Assembly (NCBI RefSeq): GCF_007993045.1
Contig: NZ_VOOR01000024.1
Span: 26,573-90,572, forward strand
Direction: 5' to 3'
Origin: Phaeodactylibacter luteus
GTDB taxonomy: Bacteria; Bacteroidota; Bacteroidia; Chitinophagales; Saprospiraceae
Length of the DNA: 64,000 nt
The notes beneath the pieces are model-generated. The model saw only the letters and a list, made by a program, of their open reading frames with translations, had not been told where the DNA came from and ran no database searches. The translations under genes were made by a program, and so were the position numbers. This document shows positions 34,515 to 45,600 of this stretch, piece after piece (position 1 is the stretch's first letter; each line of letters starts with the position of its first letter).

Positions 34515-35833
34515 TGGAACGATTGCGCACGCTGCTCGTGCAGCCCGCCCGTATGATCCGCTCGTCTTTTACGTGTGCCGGTGCTCCGCTCAAACGGGTC
34601 AGGCCTTTCCGGGTCAGCCCATTTGTATTTGTCTTGGTTTGCCTGCTTCTTGCCGGGGCAGCCCCATCAGAGCGTTGGGGCTTCTGGGGGCACCGCCGGA
34701 TCAACCGTTTGGCGGTGTTCACGCTGCCCCCGGAGATGATCCCCTTCTTCAAGCAGAACATAGAGTACCTCACCGAGCATGCTGTAGACCCGGACAAACG
34801 GAGGTATGCGACCCGGCATGAGGCGGTGCGTCATTATATTGACATCGACCACTGGGGCAAAGCGCCTTTCCCGGAAGTGCCCCGCAACTGGACGGATGCC
34901 CTGATGAAATTTACGGAGGTGGGGCTGTTGCAGCCGAGTGGGGATACCCTTCTCCTGAGCCGGGATACCGTTGACGGGCGCGTCTTGATCAGTTTAGACT
35001 TGGGCGCGGGCAAGGTACAGGCGCCCTATGCCTCTGCATACCGGTCTTTCTTTCAGGAAAACCTTATGCCGCAATATTATGAGGACGAATGGCGGGTAGA
35101 CTGTGACACGCTGCGCGAGCTTTTTGGCCTGTCGGCAGAAGCCCTGCCCTGTGCATCTGCTTATGCTGTAGACCACTTTTCTGAATATGGGATTTTGCCC
35201 TATCATCTGCCGGTCATGCAGCGGCGGCTCACGGAAGCTTTCCGCAGGAAGGATGTGCCGGCCATATTGCGCACAGCTGCAGAGTTTGGCCATTATATAG
35301 GGGATGGGCATGTGCCCCTGCACACTACCGAAAATTACAACGGGCAGCTCACCAATCAGGTAGGCATACACGCCTTTTGGGAGAGCCGTATACCCGAGCT
35401 TTTTGCAGACCGCGAGTACGATTACTTTGTCGGGAAAGCCGATTACATCGCCGACCCCAATGCCTATTATTGGGAAGTGGTGTTGGCCAGCCATGCCTTG
35501 GTAGACAGTGTGCTGCACATAGAGCGGGAGCTGAGCGAGACTTTCCCGGAAGACAAGCAGTATTGCTATGAAGAGCGCCTGGGCCGGACGATCCGCACGC
35601 AGTGCAAGGAGTACGCTGCGGCCTACCACCGACGGCTGTCGGGCATGGTAGAGCAGCGCCTGCGCGATGCAGTGCATGCCATAGGCAGTGCCTGGTACAC
35701 CGCCTGGGTGGATGCCGGGCAGCCTGACCTGAATATAGACCGCTATGAGCTGAGCCCAGGGGAGGCTGAAGAGCTTCGGGCACTAGAAGAGCGGGTACAG
35801 TCTGGAAAACAGCAGGGCAGGGCCCATGAATAG
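34514..35833 (+). CDS. Zinc-dependent phospholipase C / S1-P1 nuclease-like protein
   Basis: A 439-residue exported protein. A hydrophobic segment (FVFVLVCLLLAGAAPS) after about 30 basic residues serves as signal or anchor. Zinc-ligand motifs match the phospholipase C / S1-P1 nuclease fold: WGFWGHRRINRLAVFTLP, YIDIDHWG, FGHYIGDGHVPLHTTENYNG and GIHAFWESRIPELF. The family hydrolyses phospholipids or nucleic acids with three zinc ions; which one is not decided by sequence. The start overlaps the DUF4340 stop, and the gene closes the gld operon. A family B repeat begins directly after the stop. Confidence 0.82.
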   Translation: MERLRTLLVQPARMIRSSFTCAGAPLKRVRPFRVSPFVFVLVCLLLAGAAPSERWGFWGHRRINRLAVFTLPPEMIPFFKQNIEYLTEHAVDPDKRRYATRHEAVRHYIDIDHWGKAPFPEVPRNWTDALMKFTEVGLLQPSGDTLLLSRDTVDGRVLISLDLGAGKVQAPYASAYRSFFQENLMPQYYEDEWRVDCDTLRELFGLSAEALPCASAYAVDHFSEYGILPYHLPVMQRRLTEAFRRKDVPAILRTAAEFGHYIGDGHVPLHTTENYNGQLTNQVGIHAFWESRIPELFADREYDYFVGKADYIADPNAYYWEVVLASHALVDSVLHIERELSETFPEDKQYCYEERLGRTIRTQCKEYAAAYHRRLSGMVEQRLRDAVHAIGSAWYTAWVDAGQPDLNIDRYELSPGEAEELRALEERVQSGKQQGRAHE

Positions 35834-35955
35834 CAGCCACTGCCTGGCTGTGCGAGCGATGCGGAAGGCAGCCTCCGGCTGGCCCGACGCAGGCAGGGCC
35901 GTAGCCTGTAGCGTAGCGGCCCCTGGTGCATAGGACCTGCCTGGCAGGGGCGCAC
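35834..35955 (-). repeat. Family B repeat, copy B1
   Basis: GC-rich palindromic sequence starting at the base after the TAG stop of the phospholipase gene. Shared blocks with copy B2 (63.5 kb), read on the minus strand, are GGG(T/C)G(C/T)GCCCC at one end, GGGGCCGCTACG in the middle and CATCGCTCGCACAGCC at the other end. The order of blocks parallels family A, so the families may be related. Confidence 0.5.
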
Positions 35956-36037
35956 CCTCTCTACCGCTATCGAAACCTGCTGACATAACCCCCTGGTGTA
36001 GGGCAATTATTTGGTGGCATTGCGTAGTTTTGCCGGC

Positions 36038-37015
36038 ATGAGTACATGGACTGCAAAATTGAGCCTGGCCTTGAAAGGCATGGCTATGGGTATGGCGGAA
36101 GTCATCCCGGGAGTATCGGGCGGTACAATCGCTTTTATCACAGGGATTTATGAAACCCTGTTGGATACCATTAAAAACATATTGGGGCCGGAGGTATGGC
36201 GGGCTTTCCGCAGCGGAGGGCTGGGCTCAGCCTGGGAAAAAGCGAACGGCAGCTTCCTGGTGGCCCTATTGGCGGGCATGTTGGGCGGTATCATCGTCGG
36301 CGTATTTGGCATCACCCACCTGCTAGAGCATTACCCTATTCTATTGTGGGCTTTCTTTTTTGGGCTCATCATCGCCTCTGCCTTATACATAGGGCGTCAG
36401 GTGGGGCGGTGGAGCGGGGTAGAAGCGGTGGGCCTGATAGCGGGCACGGTCATTGCCTACATCATCACGATTGCCAGCCCTGCAGAGGGTAGCACGAGCC
36501 TTGGGCTGGTCTTTGTTTCTGGGGTGATCGCGATATCGGCTTTGATTTTGCCAGGCATATCCGGCAGTTTCATCCTGCTGCTGATGGGCATGTACACCAT
36601 CATCATCCCAACCATCAAGGAGGCGATCAAGACCTTGGCGCCGGAGAGCTTGGTGGTGCTCGGCGTGTTTGGGGCTGGCTGCCTGCTCGGGCTGGCGACT
36701 TTCTCCAGGGTGCTGTCCTGGACGTTCAAGCACTATCACAACCCTACATTGGCCGTCCTTACCGGGTTTATGCTGGGCTCCCTGAACAAAATCTGGCCAT
36801 GGCGCAAAGCCATCCTTGGGCTGACCGAGGAAGGTGAGCTGGTGAGCATCGGCCCTGGCGTGGTAGTGGACAAGGTAGTCCGGGAAGCTAACCTGCTGCC
36901 CGGGCAGTACGCTGCTGAGGTGGGGCCTGCTTTTTTGGGCGGAGCGGTAGCCTGTATGCTGGCCGGCTTGGCTTTGGTGTTCGTATTGGAATACGTAGAC
37001 CAAAAAGATAAGTAA
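36038..37015 (+). CDS. DUF368 integral membrane protein
   Basis: A 325-residue polytopic membrane protein with 8-9 predicted helices. The DUF368 signature is KGMAMGMAEVIPGVSGGTIAF near the N-terminus, repeated in inverted fashion as ALILPGISGSFILLLMGMY. Other helices include LVALLAGMLGGIIVGVFGI and FLGGAVACMLAGLALVFVLE. DUF368 proteins have been linked to undecaprenyl-phosphate flipping in some bacteria; this copy is assigned by motif only. ATG at 36038 is preferred over 36011. The TAA overlaps the aroE ATG by one base. Confidence 0.9.
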   Translation: MSTWTAKLSLALKGMAMGMAEVIPGVSGGTIAFITGIYETLLDTIKNILGPEVWRAFRSGGLGSAWEKANGSFLVALLAGMLGGIIVGVFGITHLLEHYPILLWAFFFGLIIASALYIGRQVGRWSGVEAVGLIAGTVIAYIITIASPAEGSTSLGLVFVSGVIAISALILPGISGSFILLLMGMYTIIIPTIKEAIKTLAPESLVVLGVFGAGCLLGLATFSRVLSWTFKHYHNPTLAVLTGFMLGSLNKIWPWRKAILGLTEEGELVSIGPGVVVDKVVREANLLPGQYAAEVGPAFLGGAVACMLAGLALVFVLEYVDQKDK

Positions 37016-37782
37016 TGGCAGCAGCAGACCAATACGAGCGGCTTTTTGGCCTGATCGGCTACCCTTTGTCCCATTCCTTTTCGAAGCGGTACTTCAACGA
37101 GAAATTTGCCAGGGAGGGTATAGCGGGGGCTTTCTACGAGCTGTTCCCATTGGAGCAGATCACAGCCTTCCCTGCTTTGTTGGAAGCCCACCCTAACCTA
37201 ATCGGCCTGAACGTCACCATCCCCTACAAACAGGCGGTCATCCCTTATCTGGACCGGCTTGATGAAGGGGCAGCACAAGTGGGCGCAGTGAATACGATTG
37301 TGCGGCGCGGGGGCGAGCTGGTAGGTTATAATACCGATGTGATCGGGTTTGAGCAGAGCTTGTGCCGCTGGCTGCAGGCCAATGGGGTGAAACTGGACGG
37401 GCTACAGGCGTTGGTGTTGGGCACGGGCGGTGCTGCGAGGGCAGTGGCTTATGTGCTAGGCCGGTTAGGGGTCGCTTTTCAGCTGGTGTCCCGTAAAAAG
37501 GGGGAAGGGCAATTGGCTTATTCAGAGATAGATGAAGCAGTGGCTAAGGCGCACCGGCTGATCGTGAACACTACCCCCCTGGGGATGTCGCCCAATACGG
37601 AGGGGTGCCCGGCACTGCCCTACGGAGCAATGGGGGCAGGCCACTTTTTGTACGATCTGGTGTACAACCCGGAAGAGACCCGCTTTATGGGAAATGGGCG
37701 CTTGCAGGGCGCAAAGGCGATGAACGGCCTGGAGATGCTGTACGGCCAGGCAGAGGCCGCTTGGGCTATTTGGAACGCCTGA
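37015..37782 (+). CDS. aroE: shikimate dehydrogenase
   Basis: NADPH-dependent reduction of 3-dehydroshikimate in aromatic amino-acid synthesis. The 255-residue protein has GLIGYPLSHSFSKRYFNEKF (substrate-binding serines), NVTIPYKQAVIPYLD (catalytic lysine), AVNTIVRRGGELVGYNTDVI and the NADP site LVLGTGGAARAVAYVLGRLG. The length is slightly short but normal for Bacteroidota. The start overlaps the DUF368 stop by one base, so the two are translated from one message. Confidence 0.95.
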   Translation: MAAADQYERLFGLIGYPLSHSFSKRYFNEKFAREGIAGAFYELFPLEQITAFPALLEAHPNLIGLNVTIPYKQAVIPYLDRLDEGAAQVGAVNTIVRRGGELVGYNTDVIGFEQSLCRWLQANGVKLDGLQALVLGTGGAARAVAYVLGRLGVAFQLVSRKKGEGQLAYSEIDEAVAKAHRLIVNTTPLGMSPNTEGCPALPYGAMGAGHFLYDLVYNPEETRFMGNGRLQGAKAMNGLEMLYGQAEAAWAIWNA

Positions 37783-37860
37783 GCCAAAGCGGCAAATTAT
37801 AGATAGAAAAGCTTGGATTATTGGCTATTGCCCGTAAATTGAACCGCAAATTGATGCTAC

Positions 37861-39114
37861 ATGGAAAAAGCAGGTAAGCCCGTAATGGATATCGAAAAGA
37901 CAAAGCAGGTAGTGGAAGAGGTACTGCACGGCAATCAGAAGCCGGTAGTGGATTTTGCCAACACTCAGATTGCCTTTGCCGGCAAAGACGATGAGGAGCT
38001 GAAAAAGTCTGCCTGGATTTTTGGGCTGATGAACCGTCATTGGCTGGTGGGCATAGGCTCAAAATTGGGGCTGGCCGCCATAAAAATGCACCTGCCATTT
38101 GTGGAGGCCATCGTCAAGCATACCATTTACGAGCAGTTTTGTGGAGGGACGACCCTGCTCAACTGTATGCCGGTCATCGAAAACCTCGGGCGGCAGAAGT
38201 GCTTTACCATCTTGGACTATGGGGCGGAGGCCAAAGAGACAGAAGAGGAGTACAATCAGACGATGAACGAGACCATCCGGGCCATAGAGTTTGCCGGGAA
38301 ATCGGAGCAGATACCTGTGGTCAGCACTAAAGTGACCGGCATGGCCCGTTTTGGCTTGCTGCAATCCCTACAGGAAGGGGAGCCCTTCACTAAAGAGACG
38401 AGGCAGGAGTATAAAAACGTGCTTAAACGGTTGGATGCCATCTGTCATGTGGCGGCGCGCAGTGGGGTGAGCGTGTTCTTCGATGCCGAGGAGTCTTGGA
38501 TACAAGACCCGATCGACCACTTTGTGAATATGATGATGAGGCGCTATAACAAGGAGCGGGCGGTGGTTTACAATACTTTCCAAATGTACCGTAAAGACCG
38601 GCTGTCCTATCTGATCAACTCCTTCCATCAGGCAGAGCGCGGGCAGTTCATCCTTGGCGCCAAGCTGGTGCGGGGGGCTTATATGGAAAAGGAAAGGGCC
38701 AGGGCAGAACGTCTGGGCTATGAATCTCCTATACACCCCAATAAAGCGGCCACCGATGATGCTTATAACACGGGCATCCGTTTTTGTCTGGACAATTACG
38801 AGCGCATCGCTTCCTGCAATGCCACTCACAATCAGGATTCCTGCCTGTTGCAGGCCGCCCTCATTGAGCAGCGCAAATTGCCCAAAGGGCATCCACACCT
38901 CAATTTCTGTCAGTTGTACGGAATGAGCGACAACCTGACGTTCAACCTCGGTGCAGCGGGCTACAATGCAGCCAAATACCTGCCTTACGGCCCGGTGAGA
39001 GAGGTGGTGCCCTATCTGATCCGGCGCGCAGAGGAGAATTCTTCTGTGACCGGGGATATGGGGCGGGAGTTTAAGCTGGTGCAGCAGGAAATGAAACGTA
39101 GGGGATTGGCGTAA
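37861..39114 (+). CDS. proline dehydrogenase (PRODH)
   Basis: FAD-dependent monofunctional proline dehydrogenase of 417 residues that converts proline to pyrroline-5-carboxylate. Conserved TIM-barrel segments are TILDYGAEAKETEEEYNQTM, PVVSTKVTGMARFGLL, VSVFFDAEESWIQDP, AKLVRGAYMEKERARAE with YESPIHPNKAATDDAYN, CNATHNQDS and the C-terminal YLIRRAEENSSVTGDMGREF. The partner P5C dehydrogenase is not in the window. ATG at 37861 is called; ATG at 37885 is possible. A terminator follows. Confidence 0.94.
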   Translation: MEKAGKPVMDIEKTKQVVEEVLHGNQKPVVDFANTQIAFAGKDDEELKKSAWIFGLMNRHWLVGIGSKLGLAAIKMHLPFVEAIVKHTIYEQFCGGTTLLNCMPVIENLGRQKCFTILDYGAEAKETEEEYNQTMNETIRAIEFAGKSEQIPVVSTKVTGMARFGLLQSLQEGEPFTKETRQEYKNVLKRLDAICHVAARSGVSVFFDAEESWIQDPIDHFVNMMMRRYNKERAVVYNTFQMYRKDRLSYLINSFHQAERGQFILGAKLVRGAYMEKERARAERLGYESPIHPNKAATDDAYNTGIRFCLDNYERIASCNATHNQDSCLLQAALIEQRKLPKGHPHLNFCQLYGMSDNLTFNLGAAGYNAAKYLPYGPVREVVPYLIRRAEENSSVTGDMGREFKLVQQEMKRRGLA

Positions 39115-39173
39115 TGCGAACTCTTCTTTCTATCAGTAGTTTATCGAGTAGTCTCGAAAATATTTGAAAAAAT

Positions 39174-39213
39174 CCCCCGGTTTAGGCAGCAGTTGCCTTT
39201 GCCGGGGGCTCTG
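39174..39213 (+). terminator. Terminator after proline dehydrogenase
   Basis: CCCCCGG pairs with CCGGGGG, with an inner AGGCA/TGCCT stem, followed by CTCTGTTT. It lies 60 bp after the stop codon. Confidence 0.75.
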
Positions 39214-39367
39214 TTTATGACAGAAGAGGCTGGGCAGCATGGCCTGCCTCATGTAGGGGAGTAATATTCATTTCCAGGTTGCTCAGTACACAACAACAGT
39301 CTTGCCAAGGGCAAGGGCGCACTTCAGCCCGGCCCTAGTTATTTCCAATTATTCTATTTTTCTTTTT

Positions 39368-39375
39368 TATATTTG
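39368..39375 (+). promoter_or_regulatory. Candidate -7 element upstream of the giant gene at 39637
   Basis: TATATTTG is an exact TAnnTTTG match in an AT-rich stretch. A -33 TTTG was not evident, and the leader would be about 255 nt long. Confidence 0.4.
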
Positions 39376-39636
39376 TCAGCATTACCCCCCCTAGATGCGT
39401 TACTTGCTCCTTAGAGCCAAGCTATGGCATGCTGTGCCTGGTATAAGGCCTCTCTTTTAGCAAGGTGAAGCAGCAAGCTCCTGTCCCTGACATGCACCCT
39501 AAGTTGTACAGCTGTTGCCTGCTTTTAGTGCAGCAGTATGTGCCTCAGTGATAAGAGAATTATAATCCCATGATGCATAGCCGTTTGAACGGGCTGGCAT
39601 CATCGCTGGCCTGAGCCAGAATGAAAAACAAACAAG

Positions 39637-42600
39637 ATGAGGTGCAACTATCTCAAGAACCGATACTGGTATTGGCTGTTCTTCCTGCCTGTCATGGGTT
39701 GGGGGCAGAACCCTTCAGACTGCAGCGGTGCCATCGTCATTTGTGACGATACCGATGTAGAAGTGCCAGACTCACCAGGGGAAGTATTCGACTTCAACAA
39801 CCCCAATAACGATATCGGCTGCCACGAAACGGGCGAGACATCCAGTGTATGGCTTTACTTCCGTTTCCGCCAGGATATGCCTGCGGGCAGCGATCTGACC
39901 TTTACCATTGACCCCTTCGAAGGGGGGACAGTAGATTACGATTTTGCGGTATACCCTGCAGAAAATGGTTGTGGCAACTTGGGCAGCCCTTTGCGGTGCA
40001 GCTATACTTGGGCCATATCCAATCAGACTTATAATTGTGGCTTTTGCCCCCTGACAGGCTTGGGGATGGGAGAGGTGGATGCTTCTGAAGGCATCTTTTT
40101 TGATGAGAATCTTAATCAGGCCAATGGCTTTGTTGCCCCAATGATCGTTGAGCCAGGCCAGGGTTTTTATGTCTACATCAATGAGTTTTACGGCAACTCC
40201 AACGGAGCTTCTGCTTCTGAGGGCTTCAATATCAGCTTTGGGGGCGTTGCAGCAGATTACTTCGACTGCACGGCCAACCCCAACTGTGATTTGCAGGTAG
40301 TGGCTCTGGGCAATGATACCACGCTTTGCGGTGGGGATATCCCCTTATTCCTTGATAGCGAGGTGACGTTCTCCACTGGCTTTGAGCAGTATTCTTGGAC
40401 CGGTGAAGGCGGTGCAGGCAGCTTCCTGAGCGATCCCAGTGCCCCCCGCCCAGAAGTCCTTCTGCCAGACGGGTTCTCAGGTGTGCTGACGTACTACCTT
40501 GAAGTCGCTTCTGATGATTGTATCAACCGGGACACGATTACGCTTGATATCGAAAGCACCCCGCCCATTCTGGTCAGCCGGGAAGCGGCTTTTTGCGAAG
40601 GCAGCCAGCTGTTGTTAGATGCCGGCCCGGGTTTTGCCACTTATAATTGGTCGACTTCAGCGCAGACGCCCGCCATTACGGTCGATTCCGGCGGGGTGTA
40701 CTCCGTGACCGTTACCGCGCCGGGCAATGGTTGTACCATCATCCGCGATATAATAGTCACGGAGGAGCCGGAGCCTCAGCCGGCCATCTCGGGCGGGCCT
40801 TATTTGTGCGAAGGCACTACAGATACCCTTTTCGGGGGGGCAGGTTTTGCCAGCTATGATTGGGGCCAGGGCACTGCTGACTCTTTCCTGCTCATCAGCC
40901 AGCCGGGCTTGTACACCCTGAGCGTGGTGAGCGAGGCAGGATGTGCTGGCAGCAGCAGTATTTTGGTAGAGGAAATCCCAGCGGTAGTGCCTGATATCCT
41001 GGCCCCGGCTGGTATTTGCCCCGATGGAGCGGCTACCTTGTCTGCCGGGCAGCAATGGGCTGCTTATGCTTGGAGCAACGGCAGTACAGACAGTATTCTG
41101 GTGGTGGACACAGCCGGGCTGTACACCTTGACGGTGGCAGACACTTTTGGTTGTACGTATCAGGCTTCGGTCAACTTGCAGGAGCTCCCTCCCCCTCAGC
41201 CTGAGGTATCTGGAGATACCGTATTCTGTGCGGGCGGCGCTGCCCAATTGCTGACCGTACAAGCATACGAGGGCTATCAGTGGTCTACTGGCGATACCAC
41301 TGCCACCACGCAGGTCACTGCCGGTGGGCTCTATTACGTTACCGTAACGGATCAAAACGGCTGTAGGGCTTCAGATAGCCTAGATGTGATAGCATACGAT
41401 CCGCTTGAGGTGGGCCTTGTGCTGAGCGGTGGCGGGCCTTTTTGCGAAGGGCAGACGGTGGGCATTAGTGTGGCTCAGCCATTTGTAGCTTATGACTGGA
41501 GCACAGGTGATACCCTTGCTGCTATCAATGTCACAACGGGCGGGCTTTATCAAGTGACGGTCACAGATGACCGAGGCTGTACCGGCATTGATAGTTTGGA
41601 GGTGGTAGCCCTAGTTCCCCCTTCGCCTCAGATTGCAGGGCCTGCAGGCCTTTGCCCTGGCACAGATGGTGTTTTGGAGGTAGGCAGCTTCCCGCTCATC
41701 CTATGGGGGGATGGCAGTATTGCAGATACGTTGGAGATTGACGGCCCCGGGCTATATACGGTGGAGGTAGGGGATCAGCAGGGGTGTGTGGGCACCGATA
41801 CGCTTGAAGTGTTAGCTTATGATGCCCCTCAGCCCCTGATAACAGGAGATACAAGCCTGTGCGATGGCAGTACGCTCACGTTTGGCTTAGATCAGCCTTA
41901 CGAGGCCTATGCCTGGTCTGATGGGAGTACTGCAGATACGCTCTTAGCGCCGGCGGCAGGCTTGTACGCTGTAACGGTGACAAATATGGAGGGCTGCACG
42001 GCTTCTGATACGGTTGCAGTGGCTGCTTTCCCCAACCCGGCCCTTGACTTGCCGGCAGAAGCCCGGTTTTGCGCTGGCGACAGCATTCAGCTTGACGCCG
42101 GGCCCGGTTATGCCACATATTCGTGGAGCGATGGGTCGGCCGGGCCTATGGCTGTTGTACGCACTGCTGGCCTTTACCGTCTGACGGTGACAAACGCTTT
42201 CGGGTGCCCTGCATCCGATAGCATTGAGGTGGTAGAAGAAGCCCTGCCACAGACAGGGCTGGATGAAGCCCACGTTTTTTGTGCTGGCGACAGCCTATTG
42301 CTGCAAGCCCTTTCAGGGCAGGCTGGCTACACTTGGTCGACAGGGGATACTACGGCAGAAGTATGGGTGTCTGAGCCAGGGCTGTACTGGCTGGAGGTAG
42401 AAGGCTTGAATGGCTGTATTTTCCGCGATAGCCTTCTGGCAGAGGAACAAGCCCTGCCTGAGCCTGCTATTTTGGGCGACAGCCTGCTGTGCGAAGGGGA
42501 GACAGCCTTGCTTAGCCTCGGCGCTCCGTACACTGCTTATGATTGGGGTGTGCTGGGCAGCGGCCCAACGGCTGTTATCACTTCCGGTGGAACATATCCC

Positions 42601-45600
42601 GTCTTGGTGACCGATAGTGTAGGCTGTCAGGGCGTAGACACCCTGTCGGTCATTCAGGTGCCCCTGCCTGCATTAGACCTGCCGGCTGAGGCAGCTTATT
42701 GTGAGAATGGCTCGGCAGTATTGAGCGCCGGGAATGGGCTTGGTGCTTACGAATGGTCTACAGGGAGCCCGAACTTTTTTATTTCAGTTAGCATGGAGGG
42801 TACCTATAGCCTTACGGTTACCGATGCCAACGGTTGTACTGCGGCGGATTCTACCCTAGTCATAGAAAATCCGAGCCCGGATATACAGCTGGTGGGCGAG
42901 CCACAGTTTTGTGAAGGGGGGAGCACTGTTTTATCTGTGGCAGATACCTCCTTTCAGATTGTGGCTTGGTCTACGGGAGTGACCGGTCAATCGGCTGTAT
43001 TTACGATGGGCGGCCAATACCTGGTCTCTGTCTTGGATACGAACAACTGCTCTGCAGAGCTGCCATTTAGCATCAGCAGCTTGTCCTTGCCTGAGCCTGC
43101 AGTAGTTGGCCCTGCTGTAGCCTGTGAGGGAGACTCTGCTCTGCTGACTGCGGCACCTGGCATGGACCGTTACCTTTGGTCAACGGGGGATACCACCCAA
43201 TCGATTTGGGTAGAGGCTACCGGGCTTTATGTTGTTGAGGTTTTGGATAGCCAAGGCTGCAGCAATTTCCAGGAAGTACCGTTTCAGATAGCGCCCTACC
43301 CCGAGTTGGGGCTGCCAGACACTTTGGAGTATTGTGAAGATTATGCTGCCCTGCTTTCTGCCGATTCTACAGAGGGCAATACCTACGAGTGGTCGACAGG
43401 AGATACCACCCATACTATTATTGTAGATGCACAAGGCATCTACAGCCTCACCCTGACCAACAGTGCAGGTTGTTCAACCGCAGGGCAGACCGTTGCAGTG
43501 GAGCTTCCCGAGCCAACCCCTTTGGTGGATGCAGATCTTAGCCTCTGCCCTGGGGACACCAACGTCTTAGCCTTGAGCACGCCTTATGTAGAGTATTTTT
43601 GGTCCACAGGGGAGCAGACGCCCACGATAGGCGTATCAGAAGCCGGCGCCTATCAGGTTACGGTTACAGACAGCCGAGGCTGCCAGAGTGCTACCAATAT
43701 CGTAGTGCAGGCTGTGCCCGGCACGAGTGCCGAGATTGTTGAGCCCTCTATTTTCTGCGAAGGGGATACGGTTTTCCTTTCCCTAACGGAAGCCTACGCC
43801 TCCTACCTTTGGTCTGATGGCACACAGAACGATAGCCTGCTCATCACGGGTAGCGGTACGTACGAAGTGACCGTCGCCAACCTATTTGGGTGTACTGCAG
43901 AAGATGAAGTGTTTGTCAGTGCTTTTGCGGCACCTGACCCGGGGCTGCCCCCTTATCAGTCCGATTGTGCAGGTACGACATTTGCCATAGCCGCCCTGCC
44001 CGGTTTTGAAAGTTATTCATGGAGCACTGGCTCAGAAGCTTTGTCTATCAGTGTCACACAGACGGGCATCTACGAGCTTACGGTGACCGATGGCAACGGT
44101 TGCCGGGGGGTAGATACGGCTGAGATTTTTGCCAAGCCTCCGCCAGCCCCACAGCTGTCTTCGGCTCAGAATATCTGCCGGGGCAGTTCTGCTGTCCTTT
44201 CTGTCAACGGCACTTTCTCGGAAATCCTCTGGACTACCGGGGCTACAACGGATAGTATCGTAGTGGATGAAGCAGGCGGATATGGCGTCACTGTAAGGGA
44301 CAGCCTGGGGTGTGCAGGCTCTGCAGTGACAGCTGTCTTTGTATTTGATGTGCCCGCGCCAGACATTGCCGGGGAGGTGGGCTTCTGCCCCGGAGGCCAA
44401 GCTGTTTTTGGTGTAGCTGCTGAATACGCATCCTATGCCTGGTCGCACGGGCCCGCTACAGCTGAGGTCGTTGTGGACAGTGCCGGCATCTACGAGGTGA
44501 CAGTACGAGACACTTTGGGCTGTATGAACACTGCTCAGTGGGAGGTGCAGGCATTTGCTGCGCCTGAGTTAGAAATAACTGGCCCAGCCTATGTCTGTCC
44601 AGGGGATACCATAGCGCTGCTGGCCTCTCATGATGCTGCGGCCATTACCTGGTCTACCGGTGATACCCTCAATACGATAGGGGTATCCACTTCTGGGGAG
44701 TACTGGGTTGAAGCTCAAAGCGAGGAGGCCTGTGTCAGCCGGGACACCTTTGTGGTAGCGCCTGCTTTTGACCCCTTGCCAGAGTCGGGCCCTGACCGTT
44801 TTCTAGATTGCGATACCCGCTCGGTAGTGATAGGCTCTGAGGGTGCTCCTCAGCCCACTTGGGTTTATTCTTGGTCGGGGCCGGGCATCACCCCGGAAAA
44901 TGCCGGCCTAGCCAATCCGGAGGTAGCAGAAACTGGCAGCTACACCCTGATTGTTCAGAATACAGAAACCGGCTGTGTCTCTTTGCCAATCGAGCTGGAA
45001 GTGGGCGATAACAGCTATAGCCCTGGCTTGAGCCTTAGTTTGATCGATACGCTGGACTGCAACACACCGACAGTTCAGTTGAGCGGTTCCCCTTCAGGGG
45101 CTCCGGCAGAAAACTTCGTTTTCAGCTGGTCTGGCCCAGGCGGGGCTGTATTGGAAGGCGAAACCGGGCCGTTGCTATTGGCGGGCGAGCCAGGCCTTTA
45201 CACGCTTCGGGCTACAGATACCCTGACGGGCTGTGGCCAAACAGAAAGTGCTATTGTCATTGGTGATTTCGAGATACCAACGGTGGTCATTAACCCCAAT
45301 GTGGCTGCTCTAACCTGCGCAGACACCCTGACGGGGATTACGGCCGTAGCTTATGCCACTTATGGCCCGCCCACCCTCGAATGGACGGGCCCCGAGGGGC
45401 TGCTCCCCGGAGAAACGGAGCTGCAGTTGGAGGTGGATGCCCCTGGGCTTTATACCCTTACAGCTACTGACCCGGTCAATGGTTGTCAGGCCAGCGATTC
45501 GGTCCTGGTCCGTCAGGATACGCTGGCGCCGATAGCCGTTTTGGTTCAGCCTGATGAGCTGGGTTGTTTGGCAGAGAAGGTACTGATTGATGGGCGTGCA

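Larger units (their letters stand above)
39115..39636. other. 522-bp region upstream of the first giant gene
   Basis: It holds the proline dehydrogenase terminator (39174-39213) and a candidate promoter element (39368-39375). The remaining 250 bp before the ATG is a possible long 5' leader with no gene supported. No repeat copy was seen. Confidence 0.5.

Noticed and set aside
40657..41355. Long antisense reading frames opposite the giant genes (also 52035-52796 and 53892-54551)
   Set aside because: They mirror the repetitive, GC-biased codons of the giant proteins, lack family features and have no start context. The sense frames are clearly coding.
40558..44776. Regular repeats considered as a CRISPR array
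   Set aside because: The period is about 210 bp, the repeats are coding and divergent at DNA level, and no cas gene is present.
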